From NCBI RefSeq assembly GCF_000250675.2, contig NC_018681.1, positions 8,122,001 through 8,186,000 of the forward strand: a stretch of DNA of 64,000 nucleotides, given 5' to 3'. The translations under genes and the position numbers were made by a program. The notes under the pieces are model-generated. The model searched no databases. It had not been told where the DNA came from and saw nothing but the letters and a program-made list of their open reading frames with translations. Positions 8,120-16,978 of the stretch are shown here, piece by piece; the stretch's first letter is position 1; each line of letters starts with the position of its first letter. The stretch comes from Nocardia brasiliensis ATCC 700358 (GTDB lineage: Bacteria; Actinomycetota; Actinomycetes; Mycobacteriales; Mycobacteriaceae).

Positions 8120-9495
8120 TGAGCGAGTTCATCCAGATCGACGCCCTCGGCCCGAACGGCGCCTATCGATCCCGCGAACGCAAGCCACTGACGGCGTTGT
8201 CCGGCAAGCAGATCGGCGAGATCAGCCAGGTACCCGCGTTGTACGTCAGACGCACCCTCGCGGCCATGCGCAAGGCGCCGGTGCTACCCGCCGCCGACCG
8301 CTTCGACGTGCTGGAACGGGCTGCGGAACTGTTCCAGCACGGTGAGATCGACGGACTCGGGCCGGCCGACTACGCGCGTCTGGTGTCCCTCGCCTCCGGC
8401 GTGCCGCTGGCCGTCGTGCAGCAGTCGGTGCAGTGGGTCGCCGACGTGCTGCGCGAGCAACGCGACACCATGGAACTCGCCATGCCGAAGGGCGCGGTGG
8501 GCGACTGGCAGGATCCGCAGACCCTGCACGGCTCCGCGGTGTGGACCCGGCGCGGTGATCTCTTCGCCGTCCACGCCGCCGGGAATACGCCTGCGGTACA
8601 CGGCCTTTGGCCTGAGGCGCTGGCGATGGGCTACAAGGTCGCGGTGCGGCCGTCGACCCGTGAGCCGTTCACCGCCGTCCGCCTGGTCAGCGCGTTGCGC
8701 GCGGCCGGGATGCCACCGGCCCTGCTCACCCTGCTGCCCACCGACTACGCGGCTGCCGACATCATCGTCGACGAAGCGGACTTCGCGATCGTGTACGGCG
8801 GACAGGACGTGGTCGAAAAGTACGGTGCCAGTTCGCGAGTACTCACCCAGGGGCCGGGCCGATCCAAGGTTCTGGTTACCGCAGACGTGGACTGGCGCGA
8901 GAAGATCGAGCTGATCGCAGGCTCGGTAAGCCATCTCGGCGGCACCGCATGCACCTGCACCACCGCCGTGCTCGTCGAGGGCGACCCCGAACCGCTGGCC
9001 AGGGCGCTCGCCGCCGAGCTGGCCAAAATAGCGAGCCTGCCCGCGCACGACCCGGCGGCCATCCTCACCGTGCAGCCCATCGACTCGGCCCGCGCCACCG
9101 ATCGGTACCTGCACCGGGTCGCGGGTGCGGCCCGGCCCCTGCTCGGCGGCGACACCATCGTCGACGAATTGCCCACCGGCGGCGCGGTGCTGCGGCCCGC
9201 TGTGCATCTCGTGGACCGCAGCGACGCCCCACAGCTCGATGTCGAACTCGCTTTCCCCTGTGTGTGGGTGGGCCCTTGGTCGCCGTTGGACGGCGTTGCA
9301 CCGCTGCGCAATTCCCTGGTGCTGACGGCAATGACGCACCGGCGCAGTCTGATCGACGCGCTGCTCGACGAACCGTCGATCACCAATCTCTACCTGGGCG
9401 ACAACCCGACCACATGGCTGCGTCCCGGAGTACCGCACGACGGCTATCTCGGCGAGTTCCTCATGCGCACGAAAGGAATGATCCGGTCGCAGTGA
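8119..9495 (+). CDS. LuxC-like acyl reductase (aldehyde-dehydrogenase fold)
   Basis: A 458-residue protein of the LuxC/acyl-CoA reductase family (about 480 residues). The cofactor part (TRRGDLFAVHAAGNTPAVHG, then YKVAVRPSTREPF) and the catalytic segment SHLGGTACTCTTAVL place the thiol nucleophile at Cys278 or Cys280. The expected reaction is NADPH reduction of an enzyme-bound acyl thioester to an aldehyde, with the acyl group delivered by the LuxE-like partner encoded immediately upstream. Translation is coupled through the 1-base overlap. No luciferase luxAB or thioesterase luxD is adjacent, so the aldehyde must have another use. Confidence 0.75.
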   Translation: MSEFIQIDALGPNGAYRSRERKPLTALSGKQIGEISQVPALYVRRTLAAMRKAPVLPAADRFDVLERAAELFQHGEIDGLGPADYARLVSLASGVPLAVVQQSVQWVADVLREQRDTMELAMPKGAVGDWQDPQTLHGSAVWTRRGDLFAVHAAGNTPAVHGLWPEALAMGYKVAVRPSTREPFTAVRLVSALRAAGMPPALLTLLPTDYAAADIIVDEADFAIVYGGQDVVEKYGASSRVLTQGPGRSKVLVTADVDWREKIELIAGSVSHLGGTACTCTTAVLVEGDPEPLARALAAELAKIASLPAHDPAAILTVQPIDSARATDRYLHRVAGAARPLLGGDTIVDELPTGGAVLRPAVHLVDRSDAPQLDVELAFPCVWVGPWSPLDGVAPLRNSLVLTAMTHRRSLIDALLDEPSITNLYLGDNPTTWLRPGVPHDGYLGEFLMRTKGMIRSQ

Positions 9496-9511
9496 TCCGG
9501 AAATCGTGGCC

Positions 9512-10474
9512 CTAGGGCAGCACCAAGACGGCGAGGACCGGGCGGTGGTCCGAGCCGGGGAGGTCCAGGATGCGTAGGTCCCGGACGCCGATGCGGTTGT
9601 CGGCGAGCACCCGGTCCAGGGTCACCGGGGGGATGTTGTCGCCGTCGTAAGGTCCCCAGGTGCCGACCAGCCCTTTGCCGCGCACCAGGGCCGCGTCCCG
9701 GTAACCGGAGTGCAGTAGGTCGCGCATCACGGAGTGGTCGAGGGTGGCGTTGAAGTCGCCGGCCAGGATGCGTAGCGGGCCGTCGGGGGTGGCGCGCTGC
9801 TGGCGGCGGAAGCTCTCCCGCCACGGTTCGATCGCCTCCCGGCTCGACGGCGCCGCCGGATGCGCCGACTCGACGAACACGCCGTAGTCGGTGAGTTCGG
9901 CGATCGCCTGGGTGAACCCCCAAGGGTTGTGCCGTACGCCCGCGTCCCGCAACGGGATTCGAGCGAAGACGCCTGAACCGCCCACGCCCGCGGCGGGATA
10001 GCTCACGCGGTGCGGGAAGTACTTCGCGAACGCGGTGGCGAACTCCGGCGTCAACTCCTGCACCGCAACGACATCGGCGTCCCTGGCCAGGTCGGCCAAA
10101 CGGGCCGGGTCCACCCGGCCCATCAGAACGTTCACCGACATGACGCGCAGTTCCGGGCCGCGCGCGCCACGCAGCGCGTCACCGTCCTCCAGCCAACGCG
10201 GAACCACACAGAAAGCCAACGCGATCACGACCACGGCCGAGACCAGCGCCGGATACCGTTGCCGCAGCAGCACTGTCCACAACAGCGGCACCACGGACAG
10301 CGCGGCCACATAGGGCGTGAAGGCGATCAGCTGCACCATCGGATACCAGGCGTCGAACCCGCCGATCCGCACGACCACCCAGATCGCACCTGGTAAAGCC
10401 GCGCCCCAGGCCGCAATCGCTTTCCATCGCACCGCCCACACAGTAGACGCGCGTACCAGCGCAGTTGTGTCCAT
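9512..10474 (-). CDS. Membrane-anchored endonuclease/exonuclease/phosphatase-family protein
   Basis: A 320-residue protein starting at ATG 10474. Three N-terminal hydrophobic helices (AAWGAALPGAIWVVV, MVQLIAFTPYVAALSVVPLL, ALVSAVVVIALAFCVVP) precede an EEP domain with its standard motifs: VMSVNVLMGR, VVAVQELTPE (metal-binding Glu), LAGDFNAT (Asp-Asn) and the C-terminal GSDHRPVLAVL (Asp-His). The topology suggests a hydrolase facing the outside, possibly acting on phosphodiesters or nucleic acid. It is convergent with the LuxC-like gene 16 bases away. Confidence 0.8.
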   Translation of the reverse strand: MDTTALVRASTVWAVRWKAIAAWGAALPGAIWVVVRIGGFDAWYPMVQLIAFTPYVAALSVVPLLWTVLLRQRYPALVSAVVVIALAFCVVPRWLEDGDALRGARGPELRVMSVNVLMGRVDPARLADLARDADVVAVQELTPEFATAFAKYFPHRVSYPAAGVGGSGVFARIPLRDAGVRHNPWGFTQAIAELTDYGVFVESAHPAAPSSREAIEPWRESFRRQQRATPDGPLRILAGDFNATLDHSVMRDLLHSGYRDAALVRGKGLVGTWGPYDGDNIPPVTLDRVLADNRIGVRDLRILDLPGSDHRPVLAVLVLP

Positions 10475-10712
10475 CCTGTGTGGATTCCGTGTTGATTCCA
10501 CCGTCTCGGCTACTTCGCCGCCGGGCTCGTCGTCACCGCCGGTGCGGCCGAGGTGGTGGCCGCCGACGTGGGCGCCACCGATGTGGTGACCGGCGGCATG
10601 GGCAGGTGGTGACCGGCCGAATCGGCTCGGGACACTTGCCATCCGGCTGCGCGGATCATCCGAACCTCGTCTCCCTCTGCTGCCGCGGCAGCACCCCCAC
10701 CCGCAAGGTGGC

Positions 10713-10746
10713 TCGAAGTATGCGGACCAACGTCCGCATACTTCGA
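10713..10746. terminator. Perfect 15-bp inverted repeat
   Basis: Arms tcgaagtatgcggac (10713-10727) and its exact complement (10732-10746) enclose a 4-base loop, 21 bases past the stop of the minus-strand acetyltransferase gene and about 240 bases upstream of the EEP gene. Position favours a terminator of the acetyltransferase transcript. With no T-run it could equally be a protein-binding site. Confidence 0.5.
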
Positions 10747-10767
10747 TCGAGGGAAGACCCGTCCTCG

Positions 10768-11358
10768 TTACCGCCCGGTGCCCCGGGTAATCGCCGACGG
10801 CGCAGTCCATTCAGTGGCGAGAATCGCCCAGATCTGTTCGTCGTGCCAGGCGCCGCCGTAGCGCCAGGCCGCGCGCGACACACCTTCGAGTGTCATGCCG
10901 AGTCGCTCGGCGACGGCGGAACTGCGCTCGTTGTCCGCGCGGCAGTGCCATTCGGCGCGATGCAGGCCGCGCACGCCGAACGCCCAATCCAGCAGTGCGC
11001 CACAGGCCGCGGTGACCAGCCCGTGCCCCTCGCCGGCCGGCTCGAGCCAGCAACCGAGCTCGCAGGAACCCGTGGTGGCGTCGAAATCGACGAACAGCAC
11101 TCCGCCGACCAGCACGCCGTGCCGCCAAATCCCGTACAGGCGTCGGCCGTCCGCGGCTTGCCCGTCGGCGTAGCGGCGCAGCGTGCCCCGCGCACCGGCC
11201 ACATCGTCGGTGACGAACGCTGCGCTCACCCACGGCCGGATGTGCTCGCGCGCCCGATCCAGATGCGCGGCGAACTCCTCGGCCTGCCACGGCTCCAGCG
11301 GGCCGAGGTGGGCGGACTCCGTCAACGGGAGAGAAAGCACGATCGACCTCACCTTCAC
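10768..11358 (-). CDS. GNAT-family N-acetyltransferase (RimJ/RimL-like)
   Basis: A 196-residue acetyltransferase. The arrangement LEPWQAEEFAAHL...REHIRPWV is typical of RimL/RimJ-type enzymes; the acetyl-CoA binding segment is WLEPAGEGHGLVTAAC, followed by LHRAEWHCRADNERSSAVAERLGM, which contains the conserved N-x-x-S/R of this subgroup. Members acetylate protein N-termini, antibiotics or small amines. The start is GTG 11358; GTG 11352 is an alternative. It lies 30 bases downstream of the serine hydrolase gene on the same strand, so the two are probably cotranscribed. Confidence 0.8.
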   Translation of the reverse strand: MKVRSIVLSLPLTESAHLGPLEPWQAEEFAAHLDRAREHIRPWVSAAFVTDDVAGARGTLRRYADGQAADGRRLYGIWRHGVLVGGVLFVDFDATTGSCELGCWLEPAGEGHGLVTAACGALLDWAFGVRGLHRAEWHCRADNERSSAVAERLGMTLEGVSRAAWRYGGAWHDEQIWAILATEWTAPSAITRGTGR

Positions 11359-11388
11359 ACGCCGGTTCTGCCGACAACCGTAGCCGGT

Positions 11389-12591
11389 TCAGTTCGTGGC
11401 GCAGAGTGCCGCGTCGACGACCTTCATGACATCTGCTGTGGGCTGGGCGGTTTCGGGCACCTGGTTGATGCTCACCGTCACCGCCCGCCCGTCCTCGGTC
11501 ACACCACCGCGGGTTTCGAACCCGTCGATGTCACCGCCGTGGCCCCAGCTGTCCTTGCCACAAGGCAACCGGCGTTGCATGAGGCCGAGTCCGTAACCGG
11601 CCGGTGGCCCCGAGACCTCCAGTGGCACAGTCCATTTCATTTCCGTTAGCTGCGCGGGCGGCACCAGCTCACCGTTAATCAGCGCGGTGAAGAACCGGTT
11701 GAGATCCGCGCCGGTCGACACCATCGCACCCGCCGCACCGGCCACCGACACGTTCTGTCGTGTGTAGTCGACCCGGTCCCCGCCGAACACGGCGTAGCCC
11801 ACCGGATGCGGACCGCGGATGTCGGTCTCCGCGGCATCCGGGTAGTAGGTGTCGTGCAATCCGAGCGGTTCGATGACGCGGCGCGTGATCTCCTCGCCGA
11901 GCGAGCCGCCGGTTATCTTCTCGATCACCATGCCCACGATGGCGTAGTTGGTGTTGGAGTAGGCCCAGCGCGCACCCGGCTCGAAGTCCGCGGGCACGGT
12001 CAAGACATTGCGCACCACCTCGTGGATATCGGTGATCTCCCACCGCACGTGCTCGGCATGCGTGTCGACCTGTCCCGGTTTCGGTGTCGCCCCGAACTCC
12101 GCCGCGTACTCCGGTAGCCCGCTGGTGTGCTGCAACAGATTTCGCATCGTGATCCGAGTGCCGTCGATGCCGGGTCCGTGCACCAGCCCCGGGAGGTAGC
12201 GCTCCACCGGCGCGTCCAGCTCGGCCTTGCCCTCGGCCACCAGTTGCAGCATGACCGTGGCGACGAACGGCTTGGTGTTGCTGCCGATCCTGATGCGCGC
12301 ATCGTCCGCGATCGGTGTGCCGCGCTCGACATCCCCCAGCCCCGCGTGCGCCGTCCACACCTGCCCCCGCTCACTCACCACCGCCTGTGCGCCAGGCAGG
12401 TGATCGTCGGAAATCAGGCGATTCAAGCCCTCGACCACCTGCGCCTGTCCGGTCGCACCGAATGCTGTTGCACCGCCGACACTTTCCGCAGAACTGCACC
12501 CCGCTACCAACACTCCCGCCACCGCCACGGCAGCGGACAACCGACAACAAACCCTGTTACGCAACCGATTCGCTTCCCACACCCCGATCAC
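11389..12591 (-). CDS. Serine beta-lactamase / D-alanyl-D-alanine carboxypeptidase-like lipoprotein
   Basis: About 400 residues. A signal peptide ends in lipobox LVAGC (Cys32), followed by a beta-lactamase (class C/PBP4*) fold. The motifs are S-x-x-K in GSNTKPF (Ser104, Lys107), Y-S-N in WAYSNTNY and H-G-G in WGHGGDIDG. These proteins hydrolyse D-Ala peptides, esters or beta-lactams at the cell surface. The in-frame GTG codons 12591 and 12582 are both plausible starts because each leaves a short positively charged n-region. The gene precedes the GNAT acetyltransferase on the same strand. Whether it acts on beta-lactams or on peptidoglycan cannot be decided from sequence. Confidence 0.8.
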   Translation of the reverse strand: MIGVWEANRLRNRVCCRLSAAVAVAGVLVAGCSSAESVGGATAFGATGQAQVVEGLNRLISDDHLPGAQAVVSERGQVWTAHAGLGDVERGTPIADDARIRIGSNTKPFVATVMLQLVAEGKAELDAPVERYLPGLVHGPGIDGTRITMRNLLQHTSGLPEYAAEFGATPKPGQVDTHAEHVRWEITDIHEVVRNVLTVPADFEPGARWAYSNTNYAIVGMVIEKITGGSLGEEITRRVIEPLGLHDTYYPDAAETDIRGPHPVGYAVFGGDRVDYTRQNVSVAGAAGAMVSTGADLNRFFTALINGELVPPAQLTEMKWTVPLEVSGPPAGYGLGLMQRRLPCGKDSWGHGGDIDGFETRGGVTEDGRAVTVSINQVPETAQPTADVMKVVDAALCATN

Positions 12592-12739
12592 GCTACGAGC
12601 CGCGCCGTCGCCCTCCCATCCAGCGAACACCCTTCTTTCCGGTAGTGCTGGCCCCACCCTGCCCGCGGTCATCGCCGGTCGGCTTTCCGCTGGTGCTGAT
12701 CAGCGTGCCGATGTCGGACCTGCCCGGCATGATGACGGC

Positions 12740-13252
12740 ATGGAGTCAGGTCAGCGCAGCGAAGCACCCCTGGTGGCGGGCGAGTACGAGATGCTCGTCG
12801 GCTTTCTCCAATTCCAGCGAGACACCCTGGACTGGAAGTGTTCCGGGCTCACCGCCGAACAGTTGCGGCGGCAGGCGGTGCCGCCGTCCACCCTCTCCCT
12901 GCTCGGCCTGGTCCGCCACCTGACCGAGGTGGAGCGCACCTGGTTCACCCGCGTCTACCAGGGCGTGGCGGCACCCTCGCTGTACTGGGCCACCGATCCC
13001 GCCGAAGACACCGACTTCCAGGTCGAGAACGCCGACCCGACCGCCTCGATCCAGTTGTGGCGCAACGAATGTGACCGTTCCCGCGACATCCTCGCCACCA
13101 ACCCGCCCCTCGACACCACCGCCACCCGCCCCTCGAACGGCGAAACCTATTCCCTGCGCTGGATCCTCATCCACCTGATCGAGGAATACGCCCGCCACAA
13201 CGGCCACGCCGACCTGCTCCGCGAAGCCATCGACGGACAGACGGGGGAATAG
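12740..13252 (+). CDS. DinB-family protein (DUF664 type)
   Basis: A 170-residue four-helix-bundle protein of the DinB/DUF664 group. Metal-ligand histidines are expected in LVRHLTEVERTWF and in EEYARHNGHADLLRE near the C-terminus, the usual three-His pattern. Actinobacterial members are thought to be mycothiol-dependent S-transferases, which fits the host. The ATG at 12740 is used; the promoter lies in the 150 bases shared with the divergent serine hydrolase gene. Confidence 0.8.
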   Translation: MESGQRSEAPLVAGEYEMLVGFLQFQRDTLDWKCSGLTAEQLRRQAVPPSTLSLLGLVRHLTEVERTWFTRVYQGVAAPSLYWATDPAEDTDFQVENADPTASIQLWRNECDRSRDILATNPPLDTTATRPSNGETYSLRWILIHLIEEYARHNGHADLLREAIDGQTGE

Positions 13253-13438
13253 CGAGGCCCCCCTTCGCTACGGGATAGCCGATACCCGGTCCGTAGCAGC
13301 CGAATCGTTTGATCCAGGCGAGCGTGACAGGCCCACGCTAGGCCGCCCATCCTTGTCCGAGCACGTCAAAGCCCTATGAGTAACGAACGCGAACCACCTG
13401 CGATGTGATCCACACAACATCGATTCAGGAGGTTCGAG

Positions 13439-13756
13439 ATGTTAACTGCGAAGCGACTTGCGGCCGGGGCCGTCGTTGCCACCGCCACCGCGGCCACAGT
13501 GTTCGCCGGTGGCGGCATGGCCCAGGCCGACGTACCGGTCTGGGAAGCCAGATGCCACGTCTACAACATCTTCAACACCGGCGGCATGGCCAACTGCGAA
13601 CTCCCCACCTGGCACCAGGTCAAACTCACCTGCGTAGCCTGGCCCGTCCCCTTCACCTACTGGAAATACGGCCCGGCCCAATACGGCCAAAACCAATCCT
13701 GGGCCAGCTGCGATTCCTTCAACGCCCTCGTCAAGGTAGAGGTGATCCAAGCCTAG
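13439..13756 (+). CDS. Small secreted protein with four cysteines
   Basis: A 105-residue precursor behind an AGGAGG site. The signal peptide runs through about residue 30 and should be cleaved after AQA. The mature ~75 residues contain four cysteines (ARCHVYN, ANCELP, LTCVAW, ASCDSF), enough for two disulfides, and many aromatic residues. It belongs to the type of small exported protein common in nocardiae, but no named domain was recognised. It is monocistronic, with about 185 bases upstream and 270 downstream free of genes. Confidence 0.75.
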   Translation: MLTAKRLAAGAVVATATAATVFAGGGMAQADVPVWEARCHVYNIFNTGGMANCELPTWHQVKLTCVAWPVPFTYWKYGPAQYGQNQSWASCDSFNALVKVEVIQA

Positions 13757-14025
13757 ATCCCTCGACCCGCGCTGCCACCTCTGCGCCACGCCCACGGCTC
13801 CAATCACCTGCGGCCTGCCTTCCCGCCACCCGCTCCACGCGGCCGCTCCGGCGGGCCCAAGTGCGCGGTCATCCGAGTACACGGCGATCGTCTACTTTAT
13901 GATCTTGTGGGTTGTCAGAGCTTGGCTCCGGAGGTGCGTGCGGCGTGGGAAGCACAGTTGATGACGAGTCACAGAATCAGCGAGACGCGATATCACCTAC
14001 CCTGCGGGCGGCGCGAGGACCGGTC

Positions 14026-14937
14026 GTGACGGCCGGCAACGTGTTGTTCGGCCTCGGCCTCGAAACCGATGTCAACCAGGTCGATGAGATCCTCGCGCAC
14101 GCCCGCACCGCCGACGACGCGGGCCTCGACCTGGTCACTCTCTCCGATCACCCCTACTTCGCCCAGCGTCTGGACGCCTACTCCGTGCTGGCGTTCGTGC
14201 TGGGCGCGACTCGCAACATCACCGCCGCGACGGTCATGACCAACCTGCCCAATCGGCCCGCACCTGTGCTGGCCCGCACCGTCACCGGCCTGTCCACGAT
14301 CTCGGGCGGCAGATTCGCGCTCGGCATCGGTGCCGGCGGCGGACAAGGCGAGGAAACCCACGCCCTCGGTGCCCCGCAGCTCTCGCCTGCGGCCCGGGTC
14401 CGCGCACTGGAAGAAGCGGTCACCCTCATCCGGGCGCTGTCCGGCGGCGGCGAGCCGGTCACCTTCGACGGCGAGTTCTACCAGGTAACCAACCTGACAC
14501 CGGCCGCAGCAGCGACACCGCCGATCTGGATCGGCGCGCTGGGCCCGAAGATGCTTGCGCTCACCGGCCGGCACGCGGACGGATGGATTCCCGGTCACCT
14601 GGCCGACTGGCGCAGCGCCGAAGTCCACCGGGCCCGATCGATCATCGACGAGGCCGCCGCGGCCGCAGGCCGAAACCCCGCCGACATCACCACCATCTAC
14701 AACGCTGCGGGCACCATCTCCCGCGACCCGCTTCCCCAGACCCGCACCGCAGAAGGCCGCTGGATAGGCGGCTCGGTCACCCAGTGGGTGGAGGAACTGA
14801 CCTACGCCGTCACCGAACAAGGTGCCGGTGCGTTCATCTACCTGACCCGTCCCGGCGACATCATCAGCGACGACACGATCGAGCGGTGGGCGCTTGAAGT
14901 GGTGCCCGCCGTCCGCGAGGCGATAGCCGAGCACTGA
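14026..14937 (+). CDS. LLM-class F420-dependent oxidoreductase
   Basis: A 303-residue luciferase-like monooxygenase. It has the TIM-barrel landmarks of F420-dependent members: N-terminal FGLGLETDVNQV, DLVTLSDHPY, LSGGRFALGIGAGGG, then VRALEEAVTLIRAL and PPIWIGALGPKMLALTG. Such enzymes use reduced F420 to reduce or oxidise small organic substrates. GTG 14026 has an AGGA site and removes the unconserved first 38 residues of the longer frame from 13912. There is no adjacent partner gene. It is unlikely to be the luciferase of the LuxE/LuxC-like pair 4.5 kb away because it lacks a second subunit and looks F420-type. Confidence 0.8.
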   Translation: MTAGNVLFGLGLETDVNQVDEILAHARTADDAGLDLVTLSDHPYFAQRLDAYSVLAFVLGATRNITAATVMTNLPNRPAPVLARTVTGLSTISGGRFALGIGAGGGQGEETHALGAPQLSPAARVRALEEAVTLIRALSGGGEPVTFDGEFYQVTNLTPAAAATPPIWIGALGPKMLALTGRHADGWIPGHLADWRSAEVHRARSIIDEAAAAAGRNPADITTIYNAAGTISRDPLPQTRTAEGRWIGGSVTQWVEELTYAVTEQGAGAFIYLTRPGDIISDDTIERWALEVVPAVREAIAEH

Positions 14938-15010
14938 CCTGAATACGCCACCCGACCGTAGCTCCCGCACTGTCGCGGCAGGCGCTGTCGGCATGGTCGA
15001 GGGGTAACGG

Positions 15011-15045
15011 TCTTGTGGCCGTGGCAGGTTACGCAGGCCACAAGA
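15011..15045. terminator. 10-bp inverted repeat after the LLM gene
   Basis: Arms tcttgtggcc and ggccacaaga are separated by 15 bases, 74 bases past the LLM stop and 58 bases ahead of the next gene. It may end LLM transcription. Confidence 0.4.
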
Positions 15046-15102
15046 GGCTCAACAAAGGGTTTAAGCCCTGCGGGCGGCCCCGCCTGCGCTTAGACTTCGA
15101 TC

Positions 15103-15687
15103 GTGGGCGCATTCGGCAGTAGCGCAATGGAATTGGCCATGCCGCCGATTGCGCGGATGATCCTGCATGCGGACGGCTCCACCACCCGATTATTGGAAGC
15201 GCTACTGGGGCAACCGCTCTCGCTGTCGCTGCAGGAGCAGCAGGCAACCCTCGCCGCTGCCGTGCCTCCGGAGGTGCGTTTTGCGCTGGGGTGCGCGGCC
15301 ACCGACGAGATCATGTATCGGCGTTCCCAGCTGTGCACCTCGGCGGGTGCGGCGGTATCGAGCAACGAGGTGACCGTGGTGTGCCGCGATCCCGGCATCA
15401 CCGCGCTGCTCACCGACAGCGGCGCGCCGATCGGCCATGCCCTCGCGGCCGCGGGCCGTCAGCTGCCGCGCGTGCTGCTAGCCAGCGGCTGGTCGGCCTG
15501 GCCGGACAATCTCCAGCACTGCGTCTACAAGGAATACTTGTTCCTGGACGCGGCCGGGGACCCCGTCGCGCACATCCGCGAACGCTTCAATCCGGTCTAC
15601 GTCCCCAGCGCGGATTACCGCATGCACAGAACGAAAACTGTTGGGGCGGGTCTGTGTTCCGGAAATGTGCAATGCCCCTCGGGGTAA
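15103..15687 (+). CDS. DUF98 / chorismate-lyase-like protein
   Basis: A 194-residue protein resembling the stand-alone chorismate pyruvate-lyase family that includes M. tuberculosis Rv2949c. Shared features are an early ILHADGSTTRLLEALLG segment, a central YRRSQL arginine pair, the TDSGAPIGHALAA stretch and a late YLFLDAAGDPVAHIRERF strand that would place the catalytic Glu near the C-terminus. Rv2949c converts chorismate to 4-hydroxybenzoate for phenolic glycolipids. The assignment is from pattern memory and identity is low, so a ligand-binding paralogue is possible. GTG 15103 is the start; ATG 15127 is an alternative. No polyketide gene is nearby. Confidence 0.5.
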   Translation: MGAFGSSAMELAMPPIARMILHADGSTTRLLEALLGQPLSLSLQEQQATLAAAVPPEVRFALGCAATDEIMYRRSQLCTSAGAAVSSNEVTVVCRDPGITALLTDSGAPIGHALAAAGRQLPRVLLASGWSAWPDNLQHCVYKEYLFLDAAGDPVAHIRERFNPVYVPSADYRMHRTKTVGAGLCSGNVQCPSG

Positions 15688-15763
15688 TCCGGACAGGGGC
15701 TCAATTGCTCTGCAGCCCTGTAACCAAGCCTCGAGCTGCTACTTGTCGGCAGCAACTTTGCCG

Positions 15764-16843
15764 TCAGACGTTGAAGCGGAATTCGACCACGTCACCGTCG
15801 TGCATGATGTAGTCCTTGCCTTCCATGCGGACCTTGCCGGCGGATTTGGCGGCGGGCATGGAGCCGGCTTCGATGAGGTCGGTGTAGGCGACTACTTCGG
15901 CTTTGATGAAGCCGCGTTCGAAGTCGGTGTGGATGACGCCTGCGGCTTTGGGGGCGGTGTCGCCCTGGTGGATTGTCCAGGCGCGGGCCTCTTTCGGGCC
16001 TGCGGTGAGGTAGGTCTGCAGGCCGAGGGTGTGGAAGCCGGCGCGGGCCAGGGCGTGCAGGCCGGGTTCGGTCTGGCCGATGGATTCGAGGAGTTCGAGG
16101 GCGGACTCGTCGTCCAGCTCGAGCAGTTCGGCTTCCACCTTGGCGTCGAGGAACACCGCATCCGCCGGTGCGACAGCGGCTTTCAGCTCGGCGACCTTCG
16201 CCTCGTCGGTCAGCACCGACTCGTCGGCGTTGAAGACGTAGAGGAAAGGCTTGGTGGTGAGCAGCGAAAGTTCTTTGAGCAGTTCGGTATCCACCTTGTT
16301 GCCCGCGGCGAACAGGGTGGTGCCCTCGTTCAGGATCTCCTGCGCGGCCTTGGCGGCGTCGGCGATCGGCTTGCGATCCTTCTTGATCTTCGCTTCCTTC
16401 TCGAAGCGCGGGACCGCCTTCTCCAAGGTTTGCAGATCGGCGAGGATGAGCTCGGTCTCGATCACCTCGATATCGGCGGCGGGATCGACCCGGCCGTCCA
16501 CGTGCACCACGTCGTCGTCGGCGAACACCCGCACCACCTGGCAGATGGCGTCGGCCTCACGGATGTTGGCGAGGAACTTGTTGCCGAGCCCCGCGCCCTC
16601 GGAGGCACCCTTCACGATGCCCGCGATGTCGACGAACGACACGACGGCGGGCACGATCCGCTCGGAACCGAAGATCTCGGCGAGCTTGTTCAACCGCGGA
16701 TCGGGCAGCGGCACGACCCCGACGTTCGGCTCGATGGTCGCGAACGGATAGTTCGCGGCGAGCACGTCGTTCTTGGTCAGCGCGTTGAAAAGCGTCGACT
16801 TTCCGACGTTGGGCAGGCCGACGATTCCGAGGGTGAGACTCAC
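15764..16843 (-). CDS. ychF: Redox-regulated ATPase/GTPase YchF
   Basis: A 359-residue Obg-family protein of full length. The P-loop GLPNVGKSTLFNALT is at residues 8-22; TIEPNVGVV is the switch I region; FVDIAGIVKGASEGAGLGN is the G3 region, and the C-terminal TGS domain ends in KDYIMHDGDVVEFRFNV. YchF binds ribosomes and hydrolyses ATP in preference to GTP, and negatively affects oxidative stress resistance. The M. tuberculosis counterpart (Rv1112) is close to lytB2, whereas here about 17 kb of other genes separate it from ispH. Confidence 0.95.
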   Translation of the reverse strand: MSLTLGIVGLPNVGKSTLFNALTKNDVLAANYPFATIEPNVGVVPLPDPRLNKLAEIFGSERIVPAVVSFVDIAGIVKGASEGAGLGNKFLANIREADAICQVVRVFADDDVVHVDGRVDPAADIEVIETELILADLQTLEKAVPRFEKEAKIKKDRKPIADAAKAAQEILNEGTTLFAAGNKVDTELLKELSLLTTKPFLYVFNADESVLTDEAKVAELKAAVAPADAVFLDAKVEAELLELDDESALELLESIGQTEPGLHALARAGFHTLGLQTYLTAGPKEARAWTIHQGDTAPKAAGVIHTDFERGFIKAEVVAYTDLIEAGSMPAAKSAGKVRMEGKDYIMHDGDVVEFRFNV

Positions 16844-16978
16844 GAGACTGCCCCGCTCCGCGCGGCATTCTCGTACGTCTTGGACGCTGTGCTGGATGGT
16901 TCGCTCGCTCGCTCGCTCACGAGACCAGGAGTCTACGCGGCAGACCCTCTTCTACCTGCACCGGCCGCCACCGGCCAG

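Noticed and set aside
10475..10810. Gly/His-rich upstream extension of the EEP protein (AAGHHIGGAHVGGHHLG)
   Set aside because: It precedes a normal ATG and membrane helices at 10474, includes the inverted repeat at 10713-10746, and looks like chance translation of GC-rich intergenic DNA.
14026..14937. The LLM-class oxidoreductase as luciferase partner of the LuxE/LuxC-like pair
   Set aside because: It is 4.5 kb away behind genes on the other strand, has no second subunit gene and looks like an F420-type enzyme.
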